Below, in pieces: positions 24,182 to 35,072 of a stretch of DNA of 64,000 nt. This DNA is from Elysia chlorotica (lineage: Eukaryota; Mollusca; Gastropoda; Plakobranchidae). Positions within the stretch are counted from its first letter, which is position 1. Every line of letters begins with the position of its first letter. The stretch is taken from positions 1,071,360 through 1,135,359 of the forward strand of contig RQTK01000013.1 of NCBI GenBank assembly GCA_003991915.1. The letters run 5' to 3'. The translations under genes were made by a program, and so were the position numbers. The notes under the pieces are model-generated. The model did not search any database. It was given only the letters and a program-made list of their open reading frames with translations, and was not told the DNA's origin.

Positions 24182-27100
24182 AGAACCAAAAAAACAACAA
24201 CAGAAAAGCATGAATTTTGGGTTAATTTACAATTTTAAGAACGAATTCTATACTGCCTAATTAACTTGAATATTTTAATATTACAGTGGAAACCTCACAA
24301 AACAAAGTCAGTTCCCAAGGAATTTGAATTATGAGGTTTCCACTGTGATTAAATTGAACAAATCGAGTATTCAGTAAAACTAATTGACTCTGAATTTAAC
24401 AATATATAGCCAATGTTTGTCAAGGATTAAGAAAATGAGGAAAATAGTTTTGTTTGACACAAATTTAAAGGCTAGAATAACACACAATGTCATATGAGAG
24501 GCTTTATTTGGAAAAATGAAAAGCTTAGGTTAAAAATAAGTTAATAAACAATATGCAGATTATTTCTATTACTAAAAAAGAGGCATTTGCAAGTTAGCTG
24601 TTAGCAAAGTTACGGTCATGTTTTTTTCTTTTCTCCAGAACCGTTATGAACTCGAAGTTTCCATAACATTTAGCAATAATCACACAGAATCTCTGATGCT
24701 TCCTGTGCCTGGTGTTTTACCAAGGAAAAATAAAAGGGTGAGATCAATTGCTGATTTATTATCAGTAAACCATTGTTTCCTACATTTTGAAATATGTTCT
24801 TTTAAAATTCACATCTCGATCAGTGACTTTCATATTTTTCCCCATGCCTTGTAACATTTCTGTGTCTCAATTTTATTTCTTTGACTTCCTACCAATATGA
24901 TTAAAAAGAATAATGAACAATTTATATACTAAACTTTTATTCTTTAAAATGTATATTAATTTCAAGGACTACTATACTCAAGGACATGCACAGTCGGATT
25001 CCTGACTTGGCTAGCGAAGGCCATCATACAAACAAGTCCAACTTATAACTAGGCACAAGATACATGTCATATTGAGTGTGAGAGAGCTAAAACAGGTTAT
25101 GATGTTGTTGAATGCAGTATTGTTGCATTGTAGTAAATGTTATTTCAAAAGTTTGTAATGTCATGCAGAAATATTAGTATGAAATTGAAAAGCATAAAAA
25201 ATGTTAATAAGTTCAACAAGTTCAACAAGATTTAGGTACACTTACCAAGTTAATCTGCCATACATGCTTTCTTGATGGATGTCTGTAGCAGGGCTGCATT
25301 CTTTTGGTGGTCTTTCTCTAGATTGTGCAGACCATGGAGCAATACATTCGCGAGATAACGGAGCAGTTTCTTGGACTGAGAGATCTCATAGTCATAGAAT
25401 TCCCCCATGGTTGATAGGATTCGAATAAGCCTCTGACTACAACACACTCTATGTTTTGCTTTCTTGAGAAAGGAAAGTCCAAACCTGGTCAGTTCATATG
25501 TCGACAAATGGGGGGTTTGAAGGGAGCCTCTTGATACTTCCTCCAAAAAGTCCTTCACTTCAGTGGAGACAAATGGCTCATCATCGGGAAAGGTGATGTC
25601 ACCAACACATTTTCGCTCTAGTCATCCAGCTGTTAGTTTGTGCACTGCTATCACTGACATCATAATGCTAGGTCCACCATTTGACCATGATACATAGCAT
25701 GGATGTCGCCCTACAGTCCGGTTCATTTTTGGCCATGCCTGAAAAAGCTACAGTGGGTCGGATCTTGACTTCGTCTATCAGCAAAAAGACATGCTTTTGA
25801 TGATGTGTTTTGAGTTTTTGAAATGTTTCAGACAAAACACTTTCAATCTCCAAGGAGGAAACAACAGATTTAATTTTCCTTGTGCTTGGTAGGACCAAAA
25901 TGTCTCTCAGTTGTTCATGAACCAATCGCGAAACAGTAATCACTCAAAGAAAATTGTTTATGGGTCAACAGTTTCAGCTGATGAGTTATAAACTCCAGCT
26001 TTATTTCCCTTTTCTTTTCCTGAATAAAAGAACAAAATAATTAATACTAGGAAGATTCTAGTTTACTGGACCACATTTAGACTATTAAGAGTAAATTACA
26101 TATTTACAAGCTACTAGATCTTAACTTTATCGTAGTTTACTCCAGTCTTTCAAATTATGTTGATTAGATCTAGAATTACAATATATACAAAGCAAAGCAA
26201 GGATCGGTAAAACTTTTTACATTTTTTTATAATATAGAAGTCAATTCTGCACTGCTGCTCCAGTAAACTAGGATCTTACCCTTGGGTCTTCAAGTTCTGT
26301 GCTACTTGATTGTTCCAATACTTCCACACCTCTCTCGAGCACAACATCCAAAGGAACTTTATAGTTTAGGGCCACGTGCACACACTAAAAAAATTGGGTG
26401 TAGGAACTCAATCCATTATTTGGATTTAATATTTTCCCCAAAGAAACACCGGGTCCTTTCTTGAATGCGGTGAGTGTAAGAGGGGAGAACAATGTTGATT
26501 TATTCTCAACCACCACTGATAGAACATACTCTTCACAATGATCAGTCATGAACAGGCAAACAAATCTCTCCTCTGTTCTTGATAAAATTAGATTGTTATA
26601 TTTCTTGTGGAGTTCCTTTTCTGGAGAAAATTCTGAAAGGCTACAGATTTTGTCCTTTTTCATGAAATGACAGAGTTGATGATCTTCTTGTTTGGGTGGA
26701 CGACAGGATGGTTTTGGAGTTGGTAGGCAAGAAGGGGGAACATCAAATACACTCGGTGGATCTACTGATCGAGTGTATCCTCCGGGTAATTTAATCACAG
26801 GATAGTCTGATGGCCAATGCTTTTCACAGATAAAGAATTTGTCTTGATCTAGAGAGAAGTTTTCACGAGGAGGCAACACAGAAAGCCATCTTTGTCTCTG
26901 AAGTCCATCTTTTGGTACCTTGAACACTCGACATTTGTTGTCTTTATTGTAATTGCCTTTGCAGTTTACAACCCCACATTTATTCGGCATGGTGAAATCG
27001 AACTATCCTTGAGCATAGACGGGCCGATTCATTCACAATAATCCACAGAATTAACAAAAACACCCCAAGAATCAAGAGGTGAGGAACAACATTTGAATTG

Positions 27101-28510
27101 TAAACATAAACCACTGCACTTCTTTGCGGAAAGTTGCGCCTACGCAGATAAATAGTTCAATATTTATAATTACATTTCCTTGGTTCAACCTCATTCAAAA
27201 ATAAAAATAATCACGCCTTCCAGTAGGAGATTTATTTCTGCATCATTTTTTATTAAGATTGACGAATTTTACACACAGAGATTCATTCTACTTCAAAAGC
27301 GATAAATAGTCCCGATTCCTACGCATGAGTCAGAGCTAAAAATAGCGCACTAGGTCAGAACGTGATGGCCTTTGCTAGCCAAGTCAGGAATCCGACTGTG
27401 CACGTCCTTGAATATAGTAGTCCTTGATTAATTTTTAAAACATTCTTGGTTCCTATAGATTTTACGGGGTTTAACTTTTTCTCAATCCTTTCAGTGGTCC
27501 AAATGGAAGCCTCCAGAGTGGGTCTATAATGCAGAAACAAAATTGTCAACATCACCTTTTTCTGTGCCTCATCAATTGTTAAGTAAGTCACTAGTGCTTT
27601 AGATGATATTGGATAAGATTTTTCAAGCATTGAACTATGTAAAGCTCTCCAAGCAGTGGATATCAAAGAGATGATTTAGTCAAAATACTTATTTAAAGGC
27701 TCCTTTATTGCAGTCCTGATCAATTTGAAAGCTGCTTGTAGGTGATGCTATACTTTAAGCGTGTTTTGTCAGGTTGCCTCTTGTATGGATTTCCCATCTT
27801 ACCTCTGAGCAATCTCACGGAACTTAAGGAATGTTTACACAACACAGTTTTTAGTTAGCCACTCTTTTCCAAAATAATGCTTTGACACCTCACAGGACAA
27901 AAAACAAACATTACTTCCTTAATGTCACAGCGTTTTTAAAAATGGAACATATCTTTATTCACCGATAACTCATATAGTTTTTAAGCATTCTAAAATGTTG
28001 ATATTTCTGAAAAAAATCTCTGAAAAAACGCTATCCAAGCTATTTTATTTTTATTAATATTATCCTGTTCTTGAAGATTTTTTCATCAGTAATACTTTTT
28101 TCCAGTGAAAAGTTTGCTCAAGAGTGAGGAAAGGTCAATAAAAAGAACATATACTGATGGAATATTGGTTTGACAGTACAGAAAAAAACAAATGTTTGTC
28201 GTCTTTCAAAAATGAAAAGATGGTTTCCAAGCTGTTGCATGATTGTTAATTACAAATGAAGGAAATCAGGGCATGTATTTGAATATGAGAACGGGTTTAG
28301 ATAAAATGGTGTTTGAAAATGGAGTTGCCCAAATATGAGTCAAGTACAATTTTGATTTACAGTGTTCTCTGATTCAGTAATTTTATTATTGAAGAATAAG
28401 GTGAATGTTAATTGTCATGGTTAATTTTGCTTATCAAATCATTTGTATTTGTTTTTTCGTCTCCAGGAACAGAAGCCTTTGCTGGATTGCCCTCTTTTCA
28501 TATACTCTGA
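16982..28510 (+). CDS. Arrestin domain-containing protein, about 12 exons
   Basis: Alpha-arrestin-type adaptor, the family that links membrane cargo to ubiquitin ligases and trafficking. Inferred coding exons: 16982-17049, 17968-18041, 18845-18937, 19143-19205, 19425-19522, 21183-21316, 22029-22125, 22587-22740, 23853-23935, 24639-24737, 27495-27582, 28467-28510. Phases agree at every junction, giving 364 aa. The ATG at 16982 follows an in-frame TAA at 16961. Arrestin-N strands include YTPGSIING, AYGVRISFKGLEK, YVFPFQLELPQDAPGSF and SWTVDISYKLHA. Arrestin-C strands include LIVTNETRIKVTGFSIK and YELEVSITFSNNHTESL. The tail has WKPPEWVYNAETKL. Intron 8 appears to use a GC donor (GCAAGT at 22741). 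The 3' end is uncertain: without the last splice, exon 11 runs to a TAG at 27600-27602. I cannot name the ortholog. Confidence 0.85.
18271..18478. repeat. (TTC)n microsatellite in arrestin intron 2
   Basis: About 62 uninterrupted TTC units (18271-18458) followed by a short (ATT)n. This is a pure pyrimidine/purine tract. Long Phe-, Leu-, Arg- or Lys-only open frames across it are artefacts of the repeat. Confidence 0.97.
20249..20375. repeat. 63-64 bp tandem duplication
   Basis: Two adjacent units (20249-20311 and 20312-20375) share CTCACCTAGCTCAGGC through the ending aaaattaattct, with one added base. It lies in arrestin intron 5 and has no coding content. Confidence 0.93.
24151..24179. repeat. 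(CA)n microsatellite
   Basis: Short CACACA array in arrestin intron 9. Confidence 0.9.
24284..24345. mobile_element. 62-bp palindromic pogo/Tigger-like MITE
   Basis: The ends are inverted: CAGTGGAAACCTCA at the left and its exact complement TGAGGTTTCCACTG at the right, around a core of about 34 bp. A TA precedes the left end; the right flank is TG rather than TA. CAGTG...ACCT ends are typical of pogo/Tigger-type elements. It lies in arrestin intron 9. Confidence 0.75.
24955..24962. repeat. 8-bp target-site duplication of the P element (left)
   Basis: ATTAATTT, identical to the copy at 27427-27434 on the other side of the element. Confidence 0.9.
24963..27426 (-). mobile_element. P-element-like (THAP) DNA transposon, 2,464 bp
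   Basis: Complete by its ends. Terminal inverted repeats of about 64 bp, with 3 mismatches, lie at 24963-25026 and 27363-27426 and start CAAGGACTACTATA. They contain a second CAAGGAC and then GCACAGTCGGATTCCTGACT. The element is flanked by a perfect 8-bp direct repeat ATTAATTT (24955-24962 and 27427-27434), the target-duplication length known for the P superfamily. Inside, on the minus strand, is a decayed THAP-domain transposase. The element lies wholly within arrestin intron 10, antisense to the gene. Confidence 0.93.
25250..26990 (-). pseudogene. THAP-domain P-element transposase, decayed and internally deleted
   Basis: The N-terminal frame (26990 down to 26385) starts MPNKCGVVNC and carries a THAP zinc domain. 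Its C2CH ligands are C5, C10, C55 and H58 (ICEKHW), with the conserved W35 and a closing VDPPSVF. A likely second piece at about 26389-26280 reads CVHVALNYKVPLDVVLERG. The catalytic-region piece (25943-25668) has VFLLIDEVKIRP, AFSGMAKNE and LCIMVKWW, then frameshifts into GGPSIMMSVIAVHKL, which is itself ended by a stop. A C-terminal piece (25558-25250) ends LLQTSIKKACMAD. There are at least two frameshifts and a stop, and the protein is shorter than usual P transposases because central sequence is missing. It cannot be functional as it stands. Confidence 0.85.
27427..27434. repeat. 8-bp target-site duplication of the P element (right)
   Basis: ATTAATTT, identical to 24955-24962. Confidence 0.9.
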
Positions 28511-28827
28511 TACTATTTCACGCACAGAGATGTGGAATATTTTTTTCCAGCCTAAGAACAATAAGACACTGCTTTTCTTTTTTGATGTTATTTTTACTAT
28601 CCTGTTACAACGCTAATGATACTCAAAAACTTGTTATAACAGTAGTTGTTATCTTCCTACAGTATGAAGATGTCCTCCATATAAACATATAAATATCTTC
28701 TTCCATGAATGTTACAATTATATGTCGTTGCGCTTTTGAATGAAAGAAGATTTATTAAGATTTCATTTATTATGACATCGAAGTTTACACTTTTACAAAA
28801 ATAATATGCCTTCTTGTATTTACTTTA
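28511..28827. other. Possible arrestin 3' UTR
   Basis: Follows the inferred arrestin stop (TGA at 28508-28510). AT-rich, with no further exon recognised. It ends near the LINE tail. Confidence 0.4.
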
Positions 28828-29124
28828 ATGGTCTGTTGGGGAGGAAATGAAATTGTATCAATAATATGTAAATCAGAAAAAATTATCTCCAGATGTAATA
28901 AAGTTTGCAAACTCAGAGAATCTTTCCCCCATGTAGATATGCTATATTTATGTAAATATCAAAGTAAGATTGTTTCAATTTTAAAAGATGAAAACCATCC
29001 TCTTAATAGCCAGTTAAGACTTTCTGAGCTCTCTGGGAGGACAAGAGCCTACCAATGTAGACTTCAAAGAGTACAAAAGCCATTTCTACCTAGCGCAGAT
29101 AAACTCTTGTATTACAGTGTATAA
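28828..29124 (+). pseudogene. LINE C-terminal fragment
   Basis: Open frame ending ILKDENHPLNSQLRLSEL, SGRTRAYQCRLQRVQKPF and LPSADKLL. The pattern 'DxxHPL...SGRR.R....R...SFVP.A..LLN' is a common C-terminus of animal non-LTR retrotransposons. It is followed by an ATT array, as expected for a LINE 3' tail. No RT motifs are present, so this is a 5'-truncated copy. Confidence 0.6.
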
Positions 29125-29213
29125 TTTCTATTCAGACCAAGTTGCTATTCAAGCTATTATTATGGAAATAATTATTTTTGTTATAAGAATTGTTATTAGT
29201 GTTGTTGTTGTTA

Positions 29214-29216
29214 TTA

Positions 29217-29286
<70 letters not shown>
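29214..29286. repeat. (ATT)n microsatellite
   Basis: About 24 ATT units directly after the LINE C-terminal fragment; probably the expanded 3' tail of that insertion. Confidence 0.93.
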
Positions 29287-29287
<1 letters not shown>

Positions 29288-29424
29288 AATTTTTTATATT
29301 TGTTATTACTGTCTAAGCTGATTTGTTATGTTGCATAGACGGTTGGACCATCAAATGTGCCTTTAAATGACAAATAAAGTTATATCTCAAATTCTTATCT
29401 TATCTTATATCAGATCTATATTGA

Positions 29425-29665
29425 GACAAACAGGGTGTGGGCACAATCACCCTGGGTTAGAACATCCGCTTCCCACACAGGTCTGTGGTTCGAGCCCTGG
29501 CGAGTTTGCCCCCTACTGGTTGGGTTGTTGTCAGTTTAATGTGACCCGGTGAGACGGAAGTCATGTTATCCCCACCGTGTGTGGCAATACATAAAATAGT
29601 CAAACGTCAGTCTCGGGGTCTGTCCACAATATAGCCTATATAGTACTGATGGACGTTAAACCAAC
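29425..29665 (+). mobile_element. tRNA-derived SINE, copy 1
   Basis: Near-complete copy. The tRNA-like head carries a B box (GGTTCGAGCCC at about 29487). It is followed by the family body: CCCCCTACTGGTTGGGT, then a GTCAGTTTAATGTGACC block, the GTGTGGCA...ACATAAAAT block, AAACGTCAGTCTCGGG, and a tail ending GACGTTAAACC. Seven relatives occur in the window, all on the plus strand. Confidence 0.88.
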
Positions 29666-29914
29666 TTATCTACAACTACTACAAAGCAAAATTTGTCTTC
29701 TTAATTTTACTGATAATCAGTTATTCAAGCACATATTCCATCTCTCCTTCTCTTTTTAACTTCCCTCTACCGATTTAACTTTTGCTCCCTCTTTCTTCCT
29801 CAATCTCTCTTTCGATCTCACTCTTTGCTCGCACACCTTTTCTCTCTTTTTCATTATCACTCCCCCCCTCTCTCTCTTAGATCTATAAATAAGGTAGAAT
29901 GTACTTTAAAAGTA

Positions 29915-29995
29915 AAAGGGGAAATTGTGAAAATCCGGAAAATCGGGAAAAGATGTGTTCTCCCGAAATTTCCAGATTAAGCAGGTCCTACTGTA
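29915..29995. mobile_element. pogo/Tigger-like element end fragment
   Basis: The right edge reads GGTCCTACTG followed by TA. Its complement, CAGTAGGACC, matches pogo/Tigger-like ends. An inner inverted pair (gaaaatccggaaaatcggga / tcccgaaatttccaga) supports a foldback structure. Confidence 0.5.
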
Positions 29996-31086
29996 TAGTT
30001 TTTTGATGAGGCTTCAATGTTACTTCTACATTAAAAATTATTTGTTACTTTATGCACATTTTTAAAATCTGTGATAACCTTTTTCACTATCCTGCTCCTC
30101 TTTTGATCTGAGTCTGCTTTATTTTTGTACTTTCAAGATTCTTGGACAAAAATAACTTACGTAAATTTGTTATTAATATATATTTATATGCATGTATTCA
30201 TTCTAAAATGTAGTTTCATATAGGTGATATACTTAGCATTTATGAAATATTGAATCTGTGAATATAAATACATGAATTTATATTTCTGCTCCACCAGAAA
30301 GTTGTGATTGCAGCTTGCAAATTCTTGTTTTTACAACTTTTGATTAAGTTACAACTATTTTTTCTTGCTTTTTGACAAATAGGCATGTACAGGCAGCTAA
30401 AGAAACTCAGAAGCTAGGTTTCTACATCATTTAAATGCAATCCCTCATAGAAATTAATTAGAGAATAAAAATTTAATATTCATATTATATAACATAAGGA
30501 TTATTGAGACAGTCATGTTGTGTATATTGATGAAGATAAGAAAGAGGGTTGGGAAGTAGAATGAATTGATGGGCAAGGCCAAAGATGTGGTATGAGAACT
30601 GAATCTCGACATACCTGGTATACAGTTTCCTTTTAGTTAACTGCCAACTCTCAGCTAGTTCTCCTTATTGATGCGAATTAATCTCTACCTCCCTCCCAGT
30701 CCCACTATCTTTCTTTGCATATTTCATAATAGGCCTGCGGTACATTATTACAAATGTTCACACCTTTTTTTGTTCCATCAGTTTACCTTTCACTCTCTGC
30801 TTAACTGCTTCACCTTTAATCCACTAATATTGTCCACAATGAAACTTCCCCCCACCCCTCCCCCCTTTGCATCAGCTGCTTTTAAAAAAAATCTTATTGA
30901 CTAAAAAAAGTTGCAACTTGTGGAACTTTTGCCACTTTTCAATCACAACTTTCAGCGGGGACAGATATTCTCTGCTCTAAAAAATGTAGTACCTGAATTA
31001 TCTGTGGTGCAACTATTTTTGTAACTTATTTTCTAATCCCATATTATAACTAAGCTTGTAACAAGAGATTAGTAATTACTAATTAT
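29996..31086. other. Unassigned AT-rich intergenic sequence
   Basis: Lies between the converging arrestin and PDAP1 genes. No coding, RNA or repeat feature is recognised beyond low-complexity pyrimidine tracts near 30830-30870. Confidence 0.4.
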
Positions 31087-31345
31087 TATTATACTACGTT
31101 TATAACGTGCAGGTATGGGAACACCACATGACCCTATACTGGCACGCATGCGTTCAACCAGTTCAGGTTGTCTAGCAGTTGTTAGAGTTTCCATCTTTCC
31201 GATCCCCACTGCTCCATTCATCTGGTTTTTACGACTTCGATTCAGTCCAGCGTCTGATGCTCTTAGTTCAGTCTCACGGACTCTCTCTTCAGAATGGCAG
31301 GTCCTCAAGGCCAAGAAGTGTCAATAGCTCATTTGACGTTGAAGT
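31087..31345 (-). pseudogene. RTE-like 3' fragment, chimeric or of a different subfamily
   Basis: The minus-strand frame from 31314 ends ARQPELVERMRASIGSCG and VPIPARYKR. At 31299-31325 the sequence matches the RTE at 10062-11500 (ggtcctcaaggccaagaag...caatagctcatttga). Between 31110 and 31290 it does not match that RTE. It begins again with a shared edge (aacgtgcaggta). It heads duplicated segment A. Confidence 0.6.
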
Positions 31346-32848
31346 AAAAAAAAGTGAATTGGTCCCAGAGTGATTCTAATTGTCTCTCTTTTGTTATTGA
31401 AAATATTTAATAAACAAATCTCTTTTCTAAGTTGTGTCATTTATTTTACTCAGTTAAAATGATTCATTTAAATTTAATCTCTGTATAATGATACCCTTTG
31501 GAAAACTTGCTTTGTGATTAAGATTTTTCTTGTGTGAGAGGGTCCTGGGAAATTATTTAACATCCATCATGAGCTGCAAAGTTTTTTTCTGATAACATAT
31601 GCAGGGATGCCACCTAATACTGGCGAGATTTGCGGAACTTAGGTAGTGGAAGAAAGGGGTTCAGCGTTGGCCCCCAGGAGCTGAAAATTTTCAAGATTTT
31701 CGTATGTTTAGAGAGGCTCTGAGAATGTCCCTGAGATGATAAATGGTTACATTTATTTTTATTAGAGGAAATAGATGTATTACAAAAGTTACATTCACCA
31801 GTATTACTAACCTATATTTGCTGTTAAACAATACGACAACGAATTTTCTTCTTTACCTGCTTCCGCCCCAATGAAGATTATTTTTACTCTATATCTGTTC
31901 TAATTTCATTAATCAGAAATTCAGTAAATTTCATAAAGGAGTTTTTTTTCCTTAATAAAAGATTGTATCAAAACATGCGAATATCACACCTAAACATTAT
32001 AAATACTCGTATTAAGCAGAAAGCTGTATATAGATCTAGGTTATATGAATTTAGAATTAAAGTATATTAGATGCAGAATGTGCCGATCATCCGATGCAGC
32101 GTACTTATCATATAAGATACATCTCAGTTAAATCAAGCTTTAGCTAGATACAGACCTTGATTATTTTTATTTAGAAAGGTTACCAGAGTAGTGTGCATGT
32201 TAAATTCGCTTGCCTTATTATCAACAAGCTTAGAATGATTTGGCCAAGGTTCCGTCATTATATAGCCATATACAAAAGCCAAAAGATCCGAGTCAGATCA
32301 AATAAACCCCAGCTGGATTCAATTTGTCAGAATAGACGACACATACTGGATGTAAATGACAGATCCATATTATTTAGAACAAACAATGTCGATCAGATAA
32401 ACTCACAGATTTCTACCACTAAAACAGAATTATGCAAATTTAATAAATTGCAAGTCGATACTTTGTGGACTGGTTTATCACATCCCTTTTGACAGAGTCA
32501 GAACAGGAGACCTATTGGTGAAGGATGTCTTTTGGATTCAAATAAAAGTGGGCTGAAGGCTCAAGGCTTTATAATGTTATGACTATTAGTAGCAAGACTA
32601 GTGTGTTTGCCCGAAGAATTTTTTTTTTATCACGCTGGGAGTATTTCAGAGCGCTGAAGCCAAATACGACATTAAATATGCCATAACATGCACATTTTGA
32701 CATTTTAGATTTTGTAATTTTAAGTCCCCCCGGGAGTTACATCAATGTCAGGTCCTCAGATCACATATCTCGATGGAGGAACACCACTTTGAACACTTCA
32801 ATCTGACTCCATGACAGTTAGAGTTGATTTCAAGTCGGATAGGGGCAA
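31299..32848. repeat. 1.55-kb segmental duplication, copy A
   Basis: Nearly identical to 33474-35072, from ggtcctcaaggcc through caagtcggataggggca. Differences are mainly small indels (for example near 32340 and 32420). No gene is recognised inside. Confidence 0.93.
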
Positions 32849-33124
32849 CAATCATTAGCCGCTAGTTATAGATTATACAACCATAATGTTATGAAGAAGG
32901 AGTGTAATAGTTCAGTTTTCTCTGCAACATAGCCGTTACCGTGCTGACGTGCCGTAAAACAAACTCAGTTTTCTCTAGCAGTTTGGGATAGAAGATAATA
33001 ATCATTTTTGTTTTAAGTAATTATTTATGTTAAGCACAAAGGATAAACTTCATACAACTTTTTTAAATTCGATCTGATCCATTAAACAAAATTAGTCTGT
33101 AATGATAATTTCAATACATTCATC

Positions 33125-33505
33125 ATCATCATCATCATTATCGGTATTTTGATTAACGTGCAGGTAATGGGGCAACATCCACATCAGTGGACCCCCTTCC
33201 AGGTAGCTGGCTTGCTGCACGCATGGCTGATCTCACACCAGATCTCCAGGTGTTTCTGTCATGAGGGTCTGTTAAGGTGTTTCTGTCATGAGGATCAGTT
33301 GTTGAGAGTTTCCAGTCTTTACGATCCCTCTCTGTCACCTGCTTCCATGTCATTCTGGGTCTCCCTTTTCCACGACTTCCTGTTACTTGCATGTCCAATG
33401 CTGTCTTGATAGCTCCGCTTGACTGTTCCACGTGGTCATACCACCAGAGTCTTCTCTCCTTCAGAATGAGGTTCAGGTCCTCAAGGCCAAGAAGGGTCAA
33501 TAGCT
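33125..33505 (-). pseudogene. RTE-like retrotransposon 3' fragment
   Basis: The minus strand encodes [31 protein letters not shown] and [18 protein letters not shown], as in the RTE at 10062-11500, and ends in a (GAT)n tail (cat repeats at 33121-33140). A 30-bp in-frame tandem duplication adds a second TDPHDRNT near 33252-33300. It is strongly 5'-truncated and heads duplicated segment B. Confidence 0.85.
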
Positions 33506-35072
33506 CATTTGACGTTGAAGTACAAAAAAGTGAATTGGTCCCAAAGTGATTCTAATTGTCTCTCTTTTGTTATTGAAAATATTTAATAAACAAATCTCTT
33601 TTCTCATTTGAACTAAGTTGTGTCATTTATTTTACTCAGTTAAAATGATTCATTTAAATTTAATCTCTGTATAATGATACCCTTTGGAAAACTTGCTTTG
33701 TGATTAAGATTTTTCTTGTGTGAGAGGGTCCTGGGAAATTATTTAACATCCATCATGAGCTGCAAAGTTTTTTTCTGATAACATATGCAGGGATGCCATC
33801 TACTGGCGAGATTTGCGGAACTTAGGTAGTGGAAGAAAGGGGTTCAGCGTTGGCCCCCAGGAGCTGAAAATTTTCAAGATTTTCGTATGTTTAGAGAGGC
33901 TCTGAGAATGTCCCTGAGATGATAAATGGTTACATTTATTTTTATTAGAGGAAATAGATGTATTACAAAAGTTACATTCACCAGTATTACTAACCTATAT
34001 TTGCTGTTAAACAATACGACAACGAATTTTCTTCTTTACCTGCTTCCGCCCCAATGAAGATTATTTTTACTCTATATCTGTTCTAATTCCATTAATCAGA
34101 AATTCAGTAAATTTCATAAAGGAGTTTTTTTTCCTTAATAAAAGATTGTATCAAAACATGCGAATATCACACCTAAACATTATAAGGTAAATATTAAGCA
34201 GAAAGCTGTATATAGATTTAGATTATATGAATTTAGAATTAAAGTATATTAGATGCAGAATGTGCCGATCATCCGATGCAGCGTACCTATCATATAAGAT
34301 ACATCTCAGTTAAATCAAGCTTTAGCTAGATACAGACCTTGATTATTTTTATTTAGAAAGGTTACCAGAGTAGTGTGCATGTTAAATTCGCTTGCCTTAT
34401 TATCAACAAGCTTAGAAAATAGAATGGTTTGGCCAAGTTTCCGTCATTATATAGCCATATAGCTTATAAAGTTACATACAAAAGCCAAAAGATCCGAGTC
34501 AGATCAAATAAATCCCAGCTGGATTCAATTTGTCAGAAAAGACGACACATTCTGGGTGTAGATGGACATATCCGTATTATTTAGAAGAATAAACAATGTC
34601 GATCAGATAAACTCACAGATTTCTACCACTAAAACAATTATGCAAATTTAATAAAAAACAAATTAAAAAGACATTGCAAGTCGATACTTTGTGGACTGGT
34701 TTATCACATCCCTTTTGACAGAGTCAGAACAGGAGACCTATTGGTGAAGGATGTCTTTTGGATTCAAATAAAAGTGGGCTGAAGGCTCAAGGCTTTATAA
34801 TGTTATGACTATTAGTAGCAAGACTAGTGTGTTTGCCCGAAGAATTTTTTTTTATCACGCTGGGAGTATTTCAGAGCGCTGAAGCCAAATACGACATTAA
34901 ATATGCCATAACATGCACATTTTGACATTTTAGATTTTGTAATTTTAAGTCCCCCCGGGAGTTACATCAATGTCAGGTCCTCAGATCACATATCTCGATG
35001 GAGGAACACCACTTTGAACACTTCAATCTGACTCCATGACAGTTAGAGTTGATTTCAAGTCGGATAGGGGCA
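33474..35072. repeat. 1.6-kb segmental duplication, copy B
   Basis: Second copy of 31299-32848, in direct orientation and about 0.6 kb downstream of it. It diverges at the right edge after ataggggca. Confidence 0.93.

Noticed and set aside
28467-28620. Frame EQKPLLDCPLFIYSD... as an extra long exon
   Set aside because: It is out of phase with the exon-11 donor; the phase-compatible reading stops at 28510.
29425-29520. Possible functional tRNA genes at the SINE heads
   Set aside because: A- and B-box-like sequences are present, but the cloverleaf stems do not hold and the downstream body is a repeat, so these are SINEs rather than tRNAs.
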